Below, piece by piece: positions 44,641-54,108 of a stretch of 64,000 bases of DNA (positions are counted from its first letter, which is position 1; each line of letters begins with the position of its first letter). A program made the position numbers and the translations under genes. The notes under the pieces are model-generated. The model was not told the DNA's origin, ran no database searches, and was given only the letters and a program-made list of their open reading frames with translations. This DNA is from Leptospira sp. (GTDB lineage Bacteria > Spirochaetota > Leptospiria > Leptospirales > Leptospiraceae). Where the stretch lies: contig JAPZTS010000007.1 of NCBI GenBank assembly GCA_027533185.1, positions 62,001 through 126,000 on the forward strand, given 5' to 3'.

Positions 44641-45396
44641 TCAATTCCAAAAATCCAGTTTGAATTCCTCTAATTTTTTGGAGGAAAACTCCTGTTTTTC
44701 CCAATCCTCCATTTCTCCGAGTTCTCGTGAGTAGATGAGATAGACAATTTCCTTCCAAAACTCCTCCTCTTCCCAATACCGAATATCCCTTTCCCGATCC
44801 AAATAGATTTCTTTCCGTAGCTTGAGAAACACTCGCTTTCTTTCCCGAGAAAAGGTAAGCGGATTTTTTGAAATATAATCTCGAAGAGAAACAAGCAAAA
44901 GTCGGCTTGGAGTCAAAGGGTGGTTTTGGAACAGTTTCTCACGCACCCAAACAGGAAAGATTTCTTCCTTAACTCGTGTAACTTCCGCTATCTTTTCTAA
45001 CTCAGACAGTTCTGTATCTGATTCAATCATTTCTCTTTCTTTCACAAAAAATAGAAAAGCATTGTAGATAGCAAAAAGAACTTCACCCCTTTCATCAGGA
45101 TAGTGTTTAAGAATCTCTTCATAAATCAAATCCCTGTTTCCTGAATAGAGAAAACTTTCCTTCCCGCGTAAGGTCTCTACGTAATCCCGCAAGTCTTCGG
45201 GATACCCGGCAGAAGTTTCCAAAGAAAAAGGTCGCGATTTGATTTGGTTCCATATCATTCTTGTAGATGAACTTGGTTCGTATGGATTTCGATCTTTTGT
45301 TGTTTTTTTCCCAAAAAGGATATAGACAAAGACCAAGATGATTAGGAAAAGTAATCCTATGAGGATACTGAGGATTGTTTTTCTATTGAGTTTCAT
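44641..45396 (-). CDS. Membrane-anchored helical protein, hypothetical
   Basis: A 251-residue protein with an N-terminal membrane anchor (about 10-30) and a highly charged, helix-rich rest (RERKRVFLKLRKEIYLDRERDIRYWEEEEF). The overall look recalls lipase chaperones or other periplasmic helical proteins, but I do not recognise a family. Its 5' end overlaps, head to head, the start of the lipoprotein gene on the other strand by about 38 bp. Confidence 0.72.
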   Translation of the reverse strand: MKLNRKTILSILIGLLFLIILVFVYILFGKKTTKDRNPYEPSSSTRMIWNQIKSRPFSLETSAGYPEDLRDYVETLRGKESFLYSGNRDLIYEEILKHYPDERGEVLFAIYNAFLFFVKEREMIESDTELSELEKIAEVTRVKEEIFPVWVREKLFQNHPLTPSRLLLVSLRDYISKNPLTFSRERKRVFLKLRKEIYLDRERDIRYWEEEEFWKEIVYLIYSRELGEMEDWEKQEFSSKKLEEFKLDFWN

Positions 45397-45877
45397 TTTG
45401 AGTGTAGTCCTCTCCGTCCACTGCAGGCGGAAAAAAAAGGACGATATCGATCCTCAGCTTTTAAGTGTAATCCTCTCTCAGGCTTCATCAATTGAATCTG
45501 CCTGTCAAAGGTTTATTTTGAGCGAGGCGGCTTGTGTCGCAACACCAGATTCTGGGATTGTGGTTTGCCCAAATCTGATTTCCTCTCTAAAAAGTAAAAT
45601 CCTACCAACTACCAAAGCAACCGATTCTGTCGCTGTTCTCTACTTCAACTGTTTCACAGAAGCAAATATTTTATACAACTCAGCCAAAGGATGTGGTAAA
45701 TCTTCCTTCAACACCAATGTATTGTACAGAGATACGCAGAGAGCAGGAACCGCGGACGCTGAAGTTGCCTGGAGAGAAGCTTTTGATCGATGTTCCTCTC
45801 GCAATAACAGATTCCCCGATCCTGGCACAGACCTTGCCAAATCAGAAACTACCCTTAGCGGGGATCCCATTCGTTAG
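45359..45877 (+). CDS. Small Cys-containing lipoprotein, hypothetical
   Basis: About 172 residues from the ATG at 45359 (MRILRIVFLL), preceded by AGGAAAAG; an in-frame ATG at 45338 is the alternative. The lipobox is LSVHC (Cys22), followed by RRKKKDD. The mature protein has about seven further cysteines (for example ESACQRF, AACVATP, VVCPNL, FNCFTE, KGCGK), suggesting disulfides. No family recognised. nadA follows after 16 bp. Confidence 0.75.
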   Translation: MRILRIVFLLSFILSVVLSVHCRRKKKDDIDPQLLSVILSQASSIESACQRFILSEAACVATPDSGIVVCPNLISSLKSKILPTTKATDSVAVLYFNCFTEANILYNSAKGCGKSSFNTNVLYRDTQRAGTADAEVAWREAFDRCSSRNNRFPDPGTDLAKSETTLSGDPIR

Positions 45878-45893
45878 TCTTTAGGAGCACTCT

Positions 45894-46880
45894 ATGAGTT
45901 TAGTCACAAAAGATCAGTTAGCTCAAAAATTAAAACCGATCTATATGGATCACGAAATAGAAGGTAGAATCTTCCCTTTGGTGGAAGAGATCAATCGACT
46001 CAAAAAAGAAAAAAATGCAGTTTTGCTTGGACATAATTATATGACTCCCGATGTATTTTGGGGCGTTAGCGATATCATTGGGGATTCGCTCTACCTTTCT
46101 AAAATGGCAAAGGAAACTACTGCAGATATCATACTTTTTAATGGCGTTCATTTTATGGCAGAGACTGCTAAAATACTATCACCTAACAAAAAAGTCTTAA
46201 TAGCAGATCTAAAAGCTGGATGTTCCCTTGCCGAATCCATCACCAGAGAAGATGTCAAAGCTCTCAAAAGAAAATATCCAGGTGTTCCAGTTGTTACTTA
46301 TGTCAATTGTTCCGCAGAAGTAAAAGCGGAGACAGATGTTTGTTGTACATCCGCAAATGCTGTTCAAATTGTTAATGCTGTTGAGGGTGACACAGTTATT
46401 TTTTTGCCTGATGAATATTTGGCAGGGAATGTGCGAAATCAAACACATAAAACGATTATCTCTCACCCTGGCAAATGTATGGTACATGAAATGTACACCC
46501 CCGAAGATATTCGATCCGCAAAACGTCTGTTTCCTGGAAATTTAACTGTAATCACCCATCCTGAGTGTCATGAAGATGTAGTCAAAGAAGCTGACTTTTC
46601 AGGTTCCACATCTCAAATGGTTGATTTTATTAAGAAGTCAAACACTGACAAAATTATGTTAGTGACAGAATGTTCGATGGGGGACAATCTGCGAGCCGAA
46701 TTTCCAGAGAAGGAATTTGTATCTACCTGCCAAACCTGCCCTCATATGAAAAGAATTACTCTAGAAAAAGTACGAGACGCACTTCTATTAGAACAATATG
46801 AAATCCACCTAGACCCAGAAGTGATTCAACTTGCAGAAAAATCTGTGACTCGTATGTTAGAACTAAGTTACAAAAAGTAG
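45894..46880 (+). CDS. nadA: Quinolinate synthase NadA
   Basis: A 328-residue [4Fe-4S] enzyme condensing iminoaspartate with dihydroxyacetone phosphate to quinolinate. The cluster cysteines are in [20 protein letters not shown] and [10 protein letters not shown]; substrate motifs include LGHNYMTPD and [15 protein letters not shown] precedes the ATG. It uses the product of nadB, encoded 23 kb away in the window. ispF follows after 5 bp. Confidence 0.95.
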   Translation: MSLVTKDQLAQKLKPIYMDHEIEGRIFPLVEEINRLKKEKNAVLLGHNYMTPDVFWGVSDIIGDSLYLSKMAKETTADIILFNGVHFMAETAKILSPNKKVLIADLKAGCSLAESITREDVKALKRKYPGVPVVTYVNCSAEVKAETDVCCTSANAVQIVNAVEGDTVIFLPDEYLAGNVRNQTHKTIISHPGKCMVHEMYTPEDIRSAKRLFPGNLTVITHPECHEDVVKEADFSGSTSQMVDFIKKSNTDKIMLVTECSMGDNLRAEFPEKEFVSTCQTCPHMKRITLEKVRDALLLEQYEIHLDPEVIQLAEKSVTRMLELSYKK

Positions 46881-46885
46881 GTATT

Positions 46886-47380
46886 ATGTTTAGAGTTGGG
46901 AATGGAATCGACTTCCACAAATTAATTGATGAACCGTTTCGACCACTGATGCTTGCGGGTGTCGAAGTCAAATCGCCCTTTGCATTTTTAGGTCACAGTG
47001 ATGCAGATATCATCTTACATTCAGTAGCTGACGCAATCTTAGGAGCACTTTCGCTAGGAGACATTGGACAACACTTTCCCGACACGGATCCAAAACTTAA
47101 AAATATGGACTCAAAAAAAATCATTGAGAAATGTCTGGAACTGATGAAAGATAAAAATTTTGATTTGGTGAATGTTGACTGTACTTACGTGGGAGACCAT
47201 CCAAAAATAAATCCTATACGGGATGAACTGATCACATCCTTGGCAAAACTTTTAGAAATTCCAAAAGATTGTGCTTCAATCAAAGCGACTACTTCGGAAG
47301 GTATGGGTGCCTTGGGTAGAAGTGAAGGAGTCATGGTCATGTCCACCGTACTTCTCGAATCGAAGGCTAAAAAACAGTAG
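46886..47380 (+). CDS. ispF: 2-C-methyl-D-erythritol 2,4-cyclodiphosphate synthase IspF
   Basis: A 164-residue trimeric enzyme of the MEP isoprenoid pathway. The metal-site motif is GNGIDFHKL (Asp and His ligands), followed by [20 protein letters not shown] and [10 protein letters not shown]; the C-terminal block is [15 protein letters not shown]. The length is standard. It lies 5 bp after nadA and is likely in the same operon. Confidence 0.95.
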   Translation: MFRVGNGIDFHKLIDEPFRPLMLAGVEVKSPFAFLGHSDADIILHSVADAILGALSLGDIGQHFPDTDPKLKNMDSKKIIEKCLELMKDKNFDLVNVDCTYVGDHPKINPIRDELITSLAKLLEIPKDCASIKATTSEGMGALGRSEGVMVMSTVLLESKAKKQ

Positions 47381-47423
47381 ATACATTGTATGCCTTGCGA
47401 GGCAAACAGCGATCAAGCGACGA

Positions 47424-47903
47424 TTAAGGAGCTTTTGGTTCTATCTTTGGAAATGAGGTTTCCAATTGTTTTTGAAGTTTTTCTCCATCTGATTTTCCAA
47501 AGAATAAAACATAGAGTTTTGAAAAAATTTGTTCCTTCGGACGAATCACGGTTCGAAGGACAAGCTGAACGTTGTTTTCTTTTTGCTTCGCAGAGATCGT
47601 CTCTTCAATTTTTGCATAATGTGCGTATCCAACGGACTCGACTGTGGTTTGCGGTTCAGGCAAAAGATTCCATACTTTTACTTGAATCTTTACAGTTTCG
47701 CCGAGTCGCTTTTCTGCGACCTCTTCGCCAACCAGTGGAACTTTAAAGGATTTAGGAAAGTAAGCTAGGGAGAGACTCCTAGGGACTGCGTCCCATTTCA
47801 AAGAGGTCTCCATCTCCGTCTCATGTGTAAGATCGCCCTGGCTTACGACCATCCCACCCAAAACCAAAACGAAAACCCCGAAGACTCTCAAATACCAAAT
47901 CAT
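47424..47903 (-). CDS. Exported hypothetical protein
   Basis: A 159-residue protein with an N-terminal hydrophobic segment (about 4-21) that reads as an uncleaved anchor or signal peptide. The mature region (SLAYFPKSFKVPLVGEEV, then LGETVKIQVKVWNLLPEPQ) appears beta-rich, and the C-terminus ends KIEPKAP. I do not recognise it. It is convergent with ispF (43-bp gap, holding a small TGCCT/AGGCA hairpin without a T-run). Confidence 0.65.
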   Translation of the reverse strand: MIWYLRVFGVFVLVLGGMVVSQGDLTHETEMETSLKWDAVPRSLSLAYFPKSFKVPLVGEEVAEKRLGETVKIQVKVWNLLPEPQTTVESVGYAHYAKIEETISAKQKENNVQLVLRTVIRPKEQIFSKLYVLFFGKSDGEKLQKQLETSFPKIEPKAP

Positions 47904-47989
47904 ATCTCCATTGAAAAATCTATTGCCCTAGGATCGATTGAAAATTATTTTTAGCGAACGAATGGGCTTTCGAAAGTGAGGGATTCTTT

Positions 47990-50020
47990 CTGTATTTAAG
48001 ACGAGAAATATCATCGAGACGGGTTTCAGGACTCATCCAAGTTTACCTTCGGGAAAACCAACTCACGGCTAAGTCCAGCCCTTTTCCTGAAATTGTGGAT
48101 GATGCAGTATTTTTTAAAATTCTGAAAGATCCGAATTATTGGATTTCGGGCGAACTAGAAGATAAACTAATCCAACAAATTTCTATGTCTGTCGATATCT
48201 CGGCGATATTGTATCACTTGGGTACCGAGACCCTGATCACAAGTGCTTTCGACTTACTTCCACTGGATGACTCTCGGATTGATATCCGTGAAATGATTCA
48301 AAGGATTCCAATTCTGATAAACCGTTTAACAAGAACAGCTTATTTGAATATTAAGTTTCTCACAGAAAACCATGTTCAGTTTGTTTTTAACTACCATTTA
48401 CAATTTAAAGAAAAATGGTATGATGCTGTTTTTTTTCAGGGAATGTTGAACGGTCTTTCCGTACTTTTTGAACTCAAATCCTTTTCCATTCGAATGACAA
48501 AAACCAAACTCTTTGGAATCCACATGGCTCATAAAGAGCTTGGAGACGAGATTCAGTTTGGAGCTGATTCAAACGAGTATGAAATGGAATGGAAGGACGA
48601 CCAACTCCAATTATCGCGTTCCAGACTTACGAAGGATGATATCACAAACAGGCATAGAGTTATGATTGCCTCAAGAACCGATGCCGAATTGGAAGAAATT
48701 TCCATCGTTGACGTAAAGGATGTAGTTGGAAAATCCAGAGAATTGGCAATCGAAAACCGGGACCTTGAAGCCGCAGTAGAGGTTTTAAAATCATTCAAAC
48801 AAGAGTTAGAAAAAAAACAGAAGTCTATAGCAAAAGACTTAAAACTCGCCAAAAATATCCAGAAGGGATTGATTCCAGAGATCATTCCTGATTGGAACGG
48901 GATTCAATTTTGGACTGGGTTTTACCCAATGCAAGAAGTCAGTGGCGATTACTACGATTACTTTCCACTATCATCTGATAGGTTGGGTGTATCTGTTTGT
49001 GATGTTTCGGGTCATGGTGTACCTGCTGCCTTCATAACAGCCCTCTCTAAATTGTTATTTTCGAATTATAAGCACTCCAAACCCTCCGACACCTTTAAAA
49101 ATATCAATCGAGATCTTTTGGATCTTGTCAAACAGCAGGGTTATACAACATGCGTGTATGTATTAATTCATAACGACTATAAAGTTGTTTATTCAATCGC
49201 AGGCCACCCTCGTCCAATCCTTTACAAACACAAAACCAAAAAAGCTGAATCCCTGGATGGGGAAGGTACTTTTTTGGGTATGTTTCCCGATGCAGGCGAA
49301 ACATACAAAGATTATTCCATTCAGATGGAGCCTGGTGACAAAATCTTTCTCTACACAGACGGAGTCACAGAGGCCGAAAATGATCAGGGGGAAGCGTTTG
49401 GCGAAGAACGATTGATAGATGAAATCCAAAAAGTAGGTAACCTTTCTATTCAAGACAGTATAGAAAAAATTCTCGCCAAACACAAAGAGTTTACCGTTGG
49501 CACAGATCCGATGGACGATATAACCCTACTCGGATTTCAGTTATCTCCTAGATTACCTGAGTTCAATGAATACAAAGGAAAGGGAGACCAGGCACTTCGG
49601 AGCAATGACTACAAAACCGCCGTGAAAGAATTCGAAAAAGCCTATTCAATCCTACCTAGGGAGCTCGAAACACAACTTTCGTTTGGTCGCGCACTTGCCT
49701 ACTCGGGCGAACTAGACCGAGCAATTTCTCTTTTAGAAACCTATAACAAATTCAAAACCAATCATTTTCTATCGCATTCTGTTCTTGGTTATTGTTATTA
49801 CAAACAAGGTAACTATGAAAAAGCAGAAATAGAATGGAAAAAAGCTCATTCGATTAATGATTCAAATCTGTCTATTCTGTACAATCTTGCAAAAGTGTAC
49901 GAAAAACTTTCCGATCGAAAAAAAATGAAGGATACAATTGAAAGAATGAGGCGAATTGAATCAACATACAAACACATTCTCCCTCTAGAAAAAAAATGGA
50001 CATCAACATTGGATGGCTAA
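47990..50020 (+). CDS. Cytoplasmic SpoIIE-type PP2C phosphatase with TPR repeats (start uncertain)
   Basis: The first standard start in frame is GTG at 48095, giving 641 residues, but it has no ribosome-binding site and the frame stays open and protein-like back to 47942. A CTG at 47990 has GAGGG seven bases upstream and would give 676 residues; I list that. An N-terminal domain of unknown type is followed by a coiled coil, a canonical SpoIIE domain (EVSGDYYDY, DVSGHGVPAAF, YTDGVTEAE, DDITLLGF) and C-terminal TPRs (GNYEKAEIEWKKAHS). No membrane segment, so the input is cytoplasmic. Confidence 0.85.
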   Translation: MYLRREISSRRVSGLIQVYLRENQLTAKSSPFPEIVDDAVFFKILKDPNYWISGELEDKLIQQISMSVDISAILYHLGTETLITSAFDLLPLDDSRIDIREMIQRIPILINRLTRTAYLNIKFLTENHVQFVFNYHLQFKEKWYDAVFFQGMLNGLSVLFELKSFSIRMTKTKLFGIHMAHKELGDEIQFGADSNEYEMEWKDDQLQLSRSRLTKDDITNRHRVMIASRTDAELEEISIVDVKDVVGKSRELAIENRDLEAAVEVLKSFKQELEKKQKSIAKDLKLAKNIQKGLIPEIIPDWNGIQFWTGFYPMQEVSGDYYDYFPLSSDRLGVSVCDVSGHGVPAAFITALSKLLFSNYKHSKPSDTFKNINRDLLDLVKQQGYTTCVYVLIHNDYKVVYSIAGHPRPILYKHKTKKAESLDGEGTFLGMFPDAGETYKDYSIQMEPGDKIFLYTDGVTEAENDQGEAFGEERLIDEIQKVGNLSIQDSIEKILAKHKEFTVGTDPMDDITLLGFQLSPRLPEFNEYKGKGDQALRSNDYKTAVKEFEKAYSILPRELETQLSFGRALAYSGELDRAISLLETYNKFKTNHFLSHSVLGYCYYKQGNYEKAEIEWKKAHSINDSNLSILYNLAKVYEKLSDRKKMKDTIERMRRIESTYKHILPLEKKWTSTLDG

Positions 50021-51062
50021 AAAATTCTTTTTGTTAGGTGTTCTTAGCATCTTCTTCCAATTCCAATTTCCAAAGGATCATAGTTTTCATAAAAACTTTG
50101 GATTGGAATGGGTCTATTTCGTGGGAATTCTAAATGCCGAATCCGGGGAAACATTTGGATATGAACTTTCCTTCTTTAGGGTGAAACTCAAAGATGAATC
50201 GCAATCCGAATTATATCCAGTGCACTTTGCGATTTCTGATGTCAAGAATCGCAAACACTACACGGAACAAATTATAAAAAGAAATATTGGTGGTCTATCT
50301 GGATTTACAGAATCCAAACTTTGGAGTGGGGAATATGAGGCAAATATTCTCAACAAAAATGAGTTCCATTTAAATGTTCATCCCAAATCCCAACTCATTT
50401 CTCTCGATCTCCATCTCCTAGGCAGTACAGGTGTATTTCCCCAAGGAAAAAATGGAATATCTCCCAAGTCTCATACAAACCCTGCTATCTACTCATATTA
50501 CTACAGTTATCCGAGACTTGAATCAAAAGGAACCATAAAGGTAAATGATAACATTTATAAGATCGTATCAGGTATGTCCTGGCTTGACCACGAATGGAGC
50601 GAAGAGGATGGAAAATCAAAAGGCAGTTTCACACTCTCTTCTAAAGAGTCAGGTTGGGATTGGGTTTGTATTTCAACAGAAGCGGGAAGCGATTTTGTTT
50701 TCTTTCGTTTTAAAGAAGGAGTAGATAAACCATATTCTATTTTTGGCTCTATGAGGTCTGTGGATGGGAAGATTCAATACTTTGACAGTCCAGGCCAGGT
50801 TCAAATGGAACCAAAATCAAAATTCTGGAAAAGTCCAAATACAAAAATAGAATATCCTTTGGAATGGAAAATCGAGTATCCAGGAGGAAGTTGGGAAATC
50901 TCACCTTATTTCAATGAACAGGAGTTTGATGGGAGAAAATCAACTGGCATTGTTTATTGGGAAGGGATGGTTCAGGCAAAAAATCCTTCCGAAAAAACTA
51001 AAGGATTTGGATATTTAGAATTGAAGGGATACAAAAAAAAGAAAGACTGGTGGGAGTTCTAA
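50013..51062 (+). CDS. AttH/CrtC-type lipocalin-like exported protein
   Basis: A 349-residue protein with a signal peptide and two lipocalin-like halves. The family block SWLDHEWSEE, seen in AttH and hydroxyneurosporene-synthase (CrtC) relatives, is present, along with the SYYYSYPRLESKG stretch. Relatives are annotated as secreted hydrolases or carotenoid hydratases; with no carotenoid genes nearby, function stays open. Its ATG overlaps the phosphatase stop by 8 bp, and a peptide-transporter permease gene begins 4 bp after it, so it may act with that transporter. Confidence 0.78.
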   Translation: MAKKFFLLGVLSIFFQFQFPKDHSFHKNFGLEWVYFVGILNAESGETFGYELSFFRVKLKDESQSELYPVHFAISDVKNRKHYTEQIIKRNIGGLSGFTESKLWSGEYEANILNKNEFHLNVHPKSQLISLDLHLLGSTGVFPQGKNGISPKSHTNPAIYSYYYSYPRLESKGTIKVNDNIYKIVSGMSWLDHEWSEEDGKSKGSFTLSSKESGWDWVCISTEAGSDFVFFRFKEGVDKPYSIFGSMRSVDGKIQYFDSPGQVQMEPKSKFWKSPNTKIEYPLEWKIEYPGGSWEISPYFNEQEFDGRKSTGIVYWEGMVQAKNPSEKTKGFGYLELKGYKKKKDWWEF

Positions 51063-51065
51063 TAT

Positions 51066-52076
51066 ATGTGGAAGTACTTTCTCAAACGCTTTCTCCTAAT
51101 CTTTCCTACGCTTTTGGGAATTACCTTTGTTGTATTTTTAATTTCTCATTTTGCTCCCGGAGGACCTTTAAGTAGCGAAATAGCAAAGATAAAAGGTTCT
51201 GCCAATCTTTCTGGGGCATCAACCAAACAAATTTCAAAAGAAGAAATCGAACTCATCAAAAAACGACTCCATTTGGACAAACCAGCTCCAATCGCCTATC
51301 TCTATTGGCTTGGACAAATTGTTCGGTTTGATTTAGGGGAATCTAGACTTCACTCCAAAAAAGTAAGTGAATTAATTTTTGAGAAGCTTCCTGTTTCCTT
51401 GATCTTTGGTCTTTCGGGTTTTTTTCTAACCTATCTAATCTGTATTCCGCTTGGAATACAAAAAGCCCTCAAAGAAGGAACAAACTTTGATTTTTTGACA
51501 AGTTTTGCGATCTTTTTTACATATTCCCTTCCGGTATTTGCATTTGCGATGTTACTTTTGTATGTTTTTGCGTCGGGTGAAGTTTTTTCATTTTTCCCGC
51601 TTGGTCATGAAGTATCAGATATGTATGAAGATCTTACCATCTGGGAAAAAATACAAGACCGCCTCCACCATATGTTTTTGCCCGTATTATGTTATGTGAT
51701 CGGAAGTTTCGCTGTTTTAACACTTCTGATGAAAAATAGTCTTCTGGATCAAATCGCAAAAGAATATGTGCGAACCGCGCTTTCCAAAGGAATGAGTTTT
51801 TCGGATGCCATTTTTAAGCATGCATTTCGAAATTCTTTGATACCGATTGCAACAGGTTTTGGAAGTAACTTAACTTTAATCTTTTCTGGCTCACTATTCA
51901 TTGAGCTGGTGTTTAATATTGATGGTATGGGACTTCTCAGCTTCGAAGCGGTTCGAGAAAGAGATACAGATTTGATGATGGGACTACTTCTAACGCAAAG
52001 TTTTTTGGGTCTATTTGGAAAAATCATTTCTGATTTTTGTTATGTTATGATCGATCCTAGGATAGAATTCGAATGA
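51066..52076 (+). CDS. Peptide/nickel-type ABC transporter permease (OppB/DppB family)
   Basis: A 336-residue protein with the OppB layout: N-terminal [31 protein letters not shown], six transmembrane segments and the EAA-type loop [14 protein letters not shown]. First of four transport genes in an operon; overlaps the next by 4 bp (ATGA). Together the four would import oligopeptides or a related solute, but no binding-protein gene is present. Confidence 0.9.
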   Translation: MWKYFLKRFLLIFPTLLGITFVVFLISHFAPGGPLSSEIAKIKGSANLSGASTKQISKEEIELIKKRLHLDKPAPIAYLYWLGQIVRFDLGESRLHSKKVSELIFEKLPVSLIFGLSGFFLTYLICIPLGIQKALKEGTNFDFLTSFAIFFTYSLPVFAFAMLLLYVFASGEVFSFFPLGHEVSDMYEDLTIWEKIQDRLHHMFLPVLCYVIGSFAVLTLLMKNSLLDQIAKEYVRTALSKGMSFSDAIFKHAFRNSLIPIATGFGSNLTLIFSGSLFIELVFNIDGMGLLSFEAVRERDTDLMMGLLLTQSFLGLFGKIISDFCYVMIDPRIEFE

Positions 52077-53122
52077 GTTTGATTTTAAATCCGGCAAACC
52101 AACGAAAATGGAATAAGTTCAAAGCAAATAAAAGAGCATATTACTCTTTGCTTATATTGGTTTATACGTACTTGATTTCTTTGTTTTCGCCAATCCTTAT
52201 CAATAACAAACCTCTATTTGTTTACTTAGAAGGAAAAGTTTCTTTTCCAATCTTTTTCTTTTATCCAGAATCAAATTTCGTAGGTGAAAATTTAACAGAA
52301 CCCAATTATAAAAGATTGAATGAGTCCAGTACGTTCCAAAAAGAAGGAAACTTTATGGTGTTTCCGCCTATACCGTATGGTGTCAATGAAGACAATCTAG
52401 ATAGTTTGGAGGAAGGAAGTAACCCACCCAACAAACCATCCACCAAACATTGGTTTGGTACGGACGATAGAGGCAGGGATGTTTTTACGAGAATTATTTA
52501 TGGTTATCGACTTGCCATGACTTTCAGTTTGATTCTTGTCTTTCTAGAAGTCATACTCGCCTCGATCATCGGAGGAATCCAAGGGTACTTTGCGGGGAAA
52601 TTGGATCTATTTTTACAAAGGATCATCGAAATTCTTTCTGCGATTCCTTTTTTGTATTTAATACTGATTATGGGTGCTTTTTTTGGCAGAAGTTTCACTG
52701 TTTTACTGGTTACCTATGGTGCCCTCAGCTGGATTGGGCTTAGCTACTATATGCGTGGTGAATTTTTAAAGTTACGCAAACAACAATTTGTTGATGCAGC
52801 AAAAACTTTGGGAGCATCTTCCACATCTATCATACTTCGTCATCTCATGCCAAATGCTCTTACTCCTTTAGTTACCTTTTTCCCTTTTATTCTTGTATCT
52901 GCTATTTCTGTATTGTCCGCATTGGATTTTTTAGGCTATGGGATACCAGCACCAAACCCATCCTGGGGGGAACTCATTGGCCAAGGAAGAGAGCGCCTAA
53001 CATCGTGGTGGCTAATTACTTTTCCGTCACTCGCTTTATTCTTTACAATTCTTTTGTCGGGATTTGTTGGGGAGGGACTCAGAGATGCCTTCGATCCGAA
53101 AGATAAGGTGAGTTACGAATAA
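52073..53122 (+). CDS. Peptide-type ABC transporter permease (OppC/YejE family)
   Basis: A 349-residue protein with an N-terminal membrane segment, a periplasmic insert (about 45-125, [15 protein letters not shown]), the [17 protein letters not shown] motif typical of OppC/YejE, five further segments and the EAA-type loop [23 protein letters not shown]. It pairs with the upstream permease. Its last base overlaps the next start. Confidence 0.9.
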   Translation: MSLILNPANQRKWNKFKANKRAYYSLLILVYTYLISLFSPILINNKPLFVYLEGKVSFPIFFFYPESNFVGENLTEPNYKRLNESSTFQKEGNFMVFPPIPYGVNEDNLDSLEEGSNPPNKPSTKHWFGTDDRGRDVFTRIIYGYRLAMTFSLILVFLEVILASIIGGIQGYFAGKLDLFLQRIIEILSAIPFLYLILIMGAFFGRSFTVLLVTYGALSWIGLSYYMRGEFLKLRKQQFVDAAKTLGASSTSIILRHLMPNALTPLVTFFPFILVSAISVLSALDFLGYGIPAPNPSWGELIGQGRERLTSWWLITFPSLALFFTILLSGFVGEGLRDAFDPKDKVSYE

Positions 53123-54108
53123 TGAAAACGGAGACTCTTCTTACCGTAAAAGATCTGTCGATCAACCTATCAAGTGAAGGTAAGTTACTCCCGATCCTTT
53201 CCAATATTCATTTTGAGATTCAGAAAGGTGAGACTTTTTCATTGGTAGGAGAGAGTGGCTGTGGTAAATCAATAACAGCACTTGCTCTAACTAAGCTTTT
53301 ACCTTCAAACATAGCAAGTTATCCTTCTGGAAGTGTTGTTTTTGAGAATCAAAATTTACTCCAAATCAGTGAATCGTCACTCAGATCCATTCGTGGAAAT
53401 GATATATCCTATGTTTTTCAGGAGCCATTTGCTTCACTCAATCCTTTACATAAAATTGGTGACCAACTAATAGAAGGATTTTTACTACATGATCTCGGAT
53501 CTCGAGAGGAAGCAATACAAAAAGCAATTTATCTTTTAGAGAGAGTTGGTATAACAGATGCTCGACTGCGGATCCAACAATATCCCAATCAGTTTTCGGG
53601 AGGTATGCTGCAGAGAGTTTGTATTGCAATGGCACTGATGTGTGATCCCAAACTTTTGATTGCTGACGAACCAACGAGCGCGATCGATGTAACCATCCAA
53701 TTACAATTGATCCAACTGCTCCGAGATTTAAAAAAAGATATTGGCATGAGCATACTCTTCATCTCCCATGATATTGGCCTTGTGAGTCATATTTCGGATC
53801 GAATTGGCGTAATGTATGCTGGAAAAATAATCGAAACAGGGACTGTTTCTGAAATCATAGACACTCCAAAACATCCATATACTCAGGCACTAATCAATGC
53901 CTATCCGTCCAACGATAGTTTGGGAAAAAAATTAACTACGATTGAAGGTATCGTTCCTTCACCAAGTACGTATGGAGTAGGATGTCGTTTTTTTGATCGG
54001 TGCAAAGACAGAAAAGATATTTGTAAATCCAATCCTACTCCAAAGATTCAAGTCAGCCAGAGTCATAGCTTAGAATGTTTTTTGTATTCAGAGGGAACAA
54101 ATGCTTAA
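53122..54108 (+). CDS. Peptide-type ABC transporter ATPase (OppD family)
   Basis: A 328-residue ATPase: Walker A GESGCGKSITALAL, signature FSGGMLQRVCIAMAL, Walker B LLIADEPTSAID, switch His in FISHDIGLV. The C-terminal oligo/dipeptide domain carries the cysteine cluster GCRFFDRCKDRKDICKS seen in this family. It forms a heterodimer with the next gene's product; the two coding regions overlap by 8 bp. Confidence 0.93.
   Translation: MKTETLLTVKDLSINLSSEGKLLPILSNIHFEIQKGETFSLVGESGCGKSITALALTKLLPSNIASYPSGSVVFENQNLLQISESSLRSIRGNDISYVFQEPFASLNPLHKIGDQLIEGFLLHDLGSREEAIQKAIYLLERVGITDARLRIQQYPNQFSGGMLQRVCIAMALMCDPKLLIADEPTSAIDVTIQLQLIQLLRDLKKDIGMSILFISHDIGLVSHISDRIGVMYAGKIIETGTVSEIIDTPKHPYTQALINAYPSNDSLGKKLTTIEGIVPSPSTYGVGCRFFDRCKDRKDICKSNPTPKIQVSQSHSLECFLYSEGTNA

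Noticed and set aside
47390..47410. TGCCT/AGGCA hairpin between ispF and the convergent gene
   Set aside because: Only 5 bp of stem and no T-tract on either strand, so not a credible terminator.
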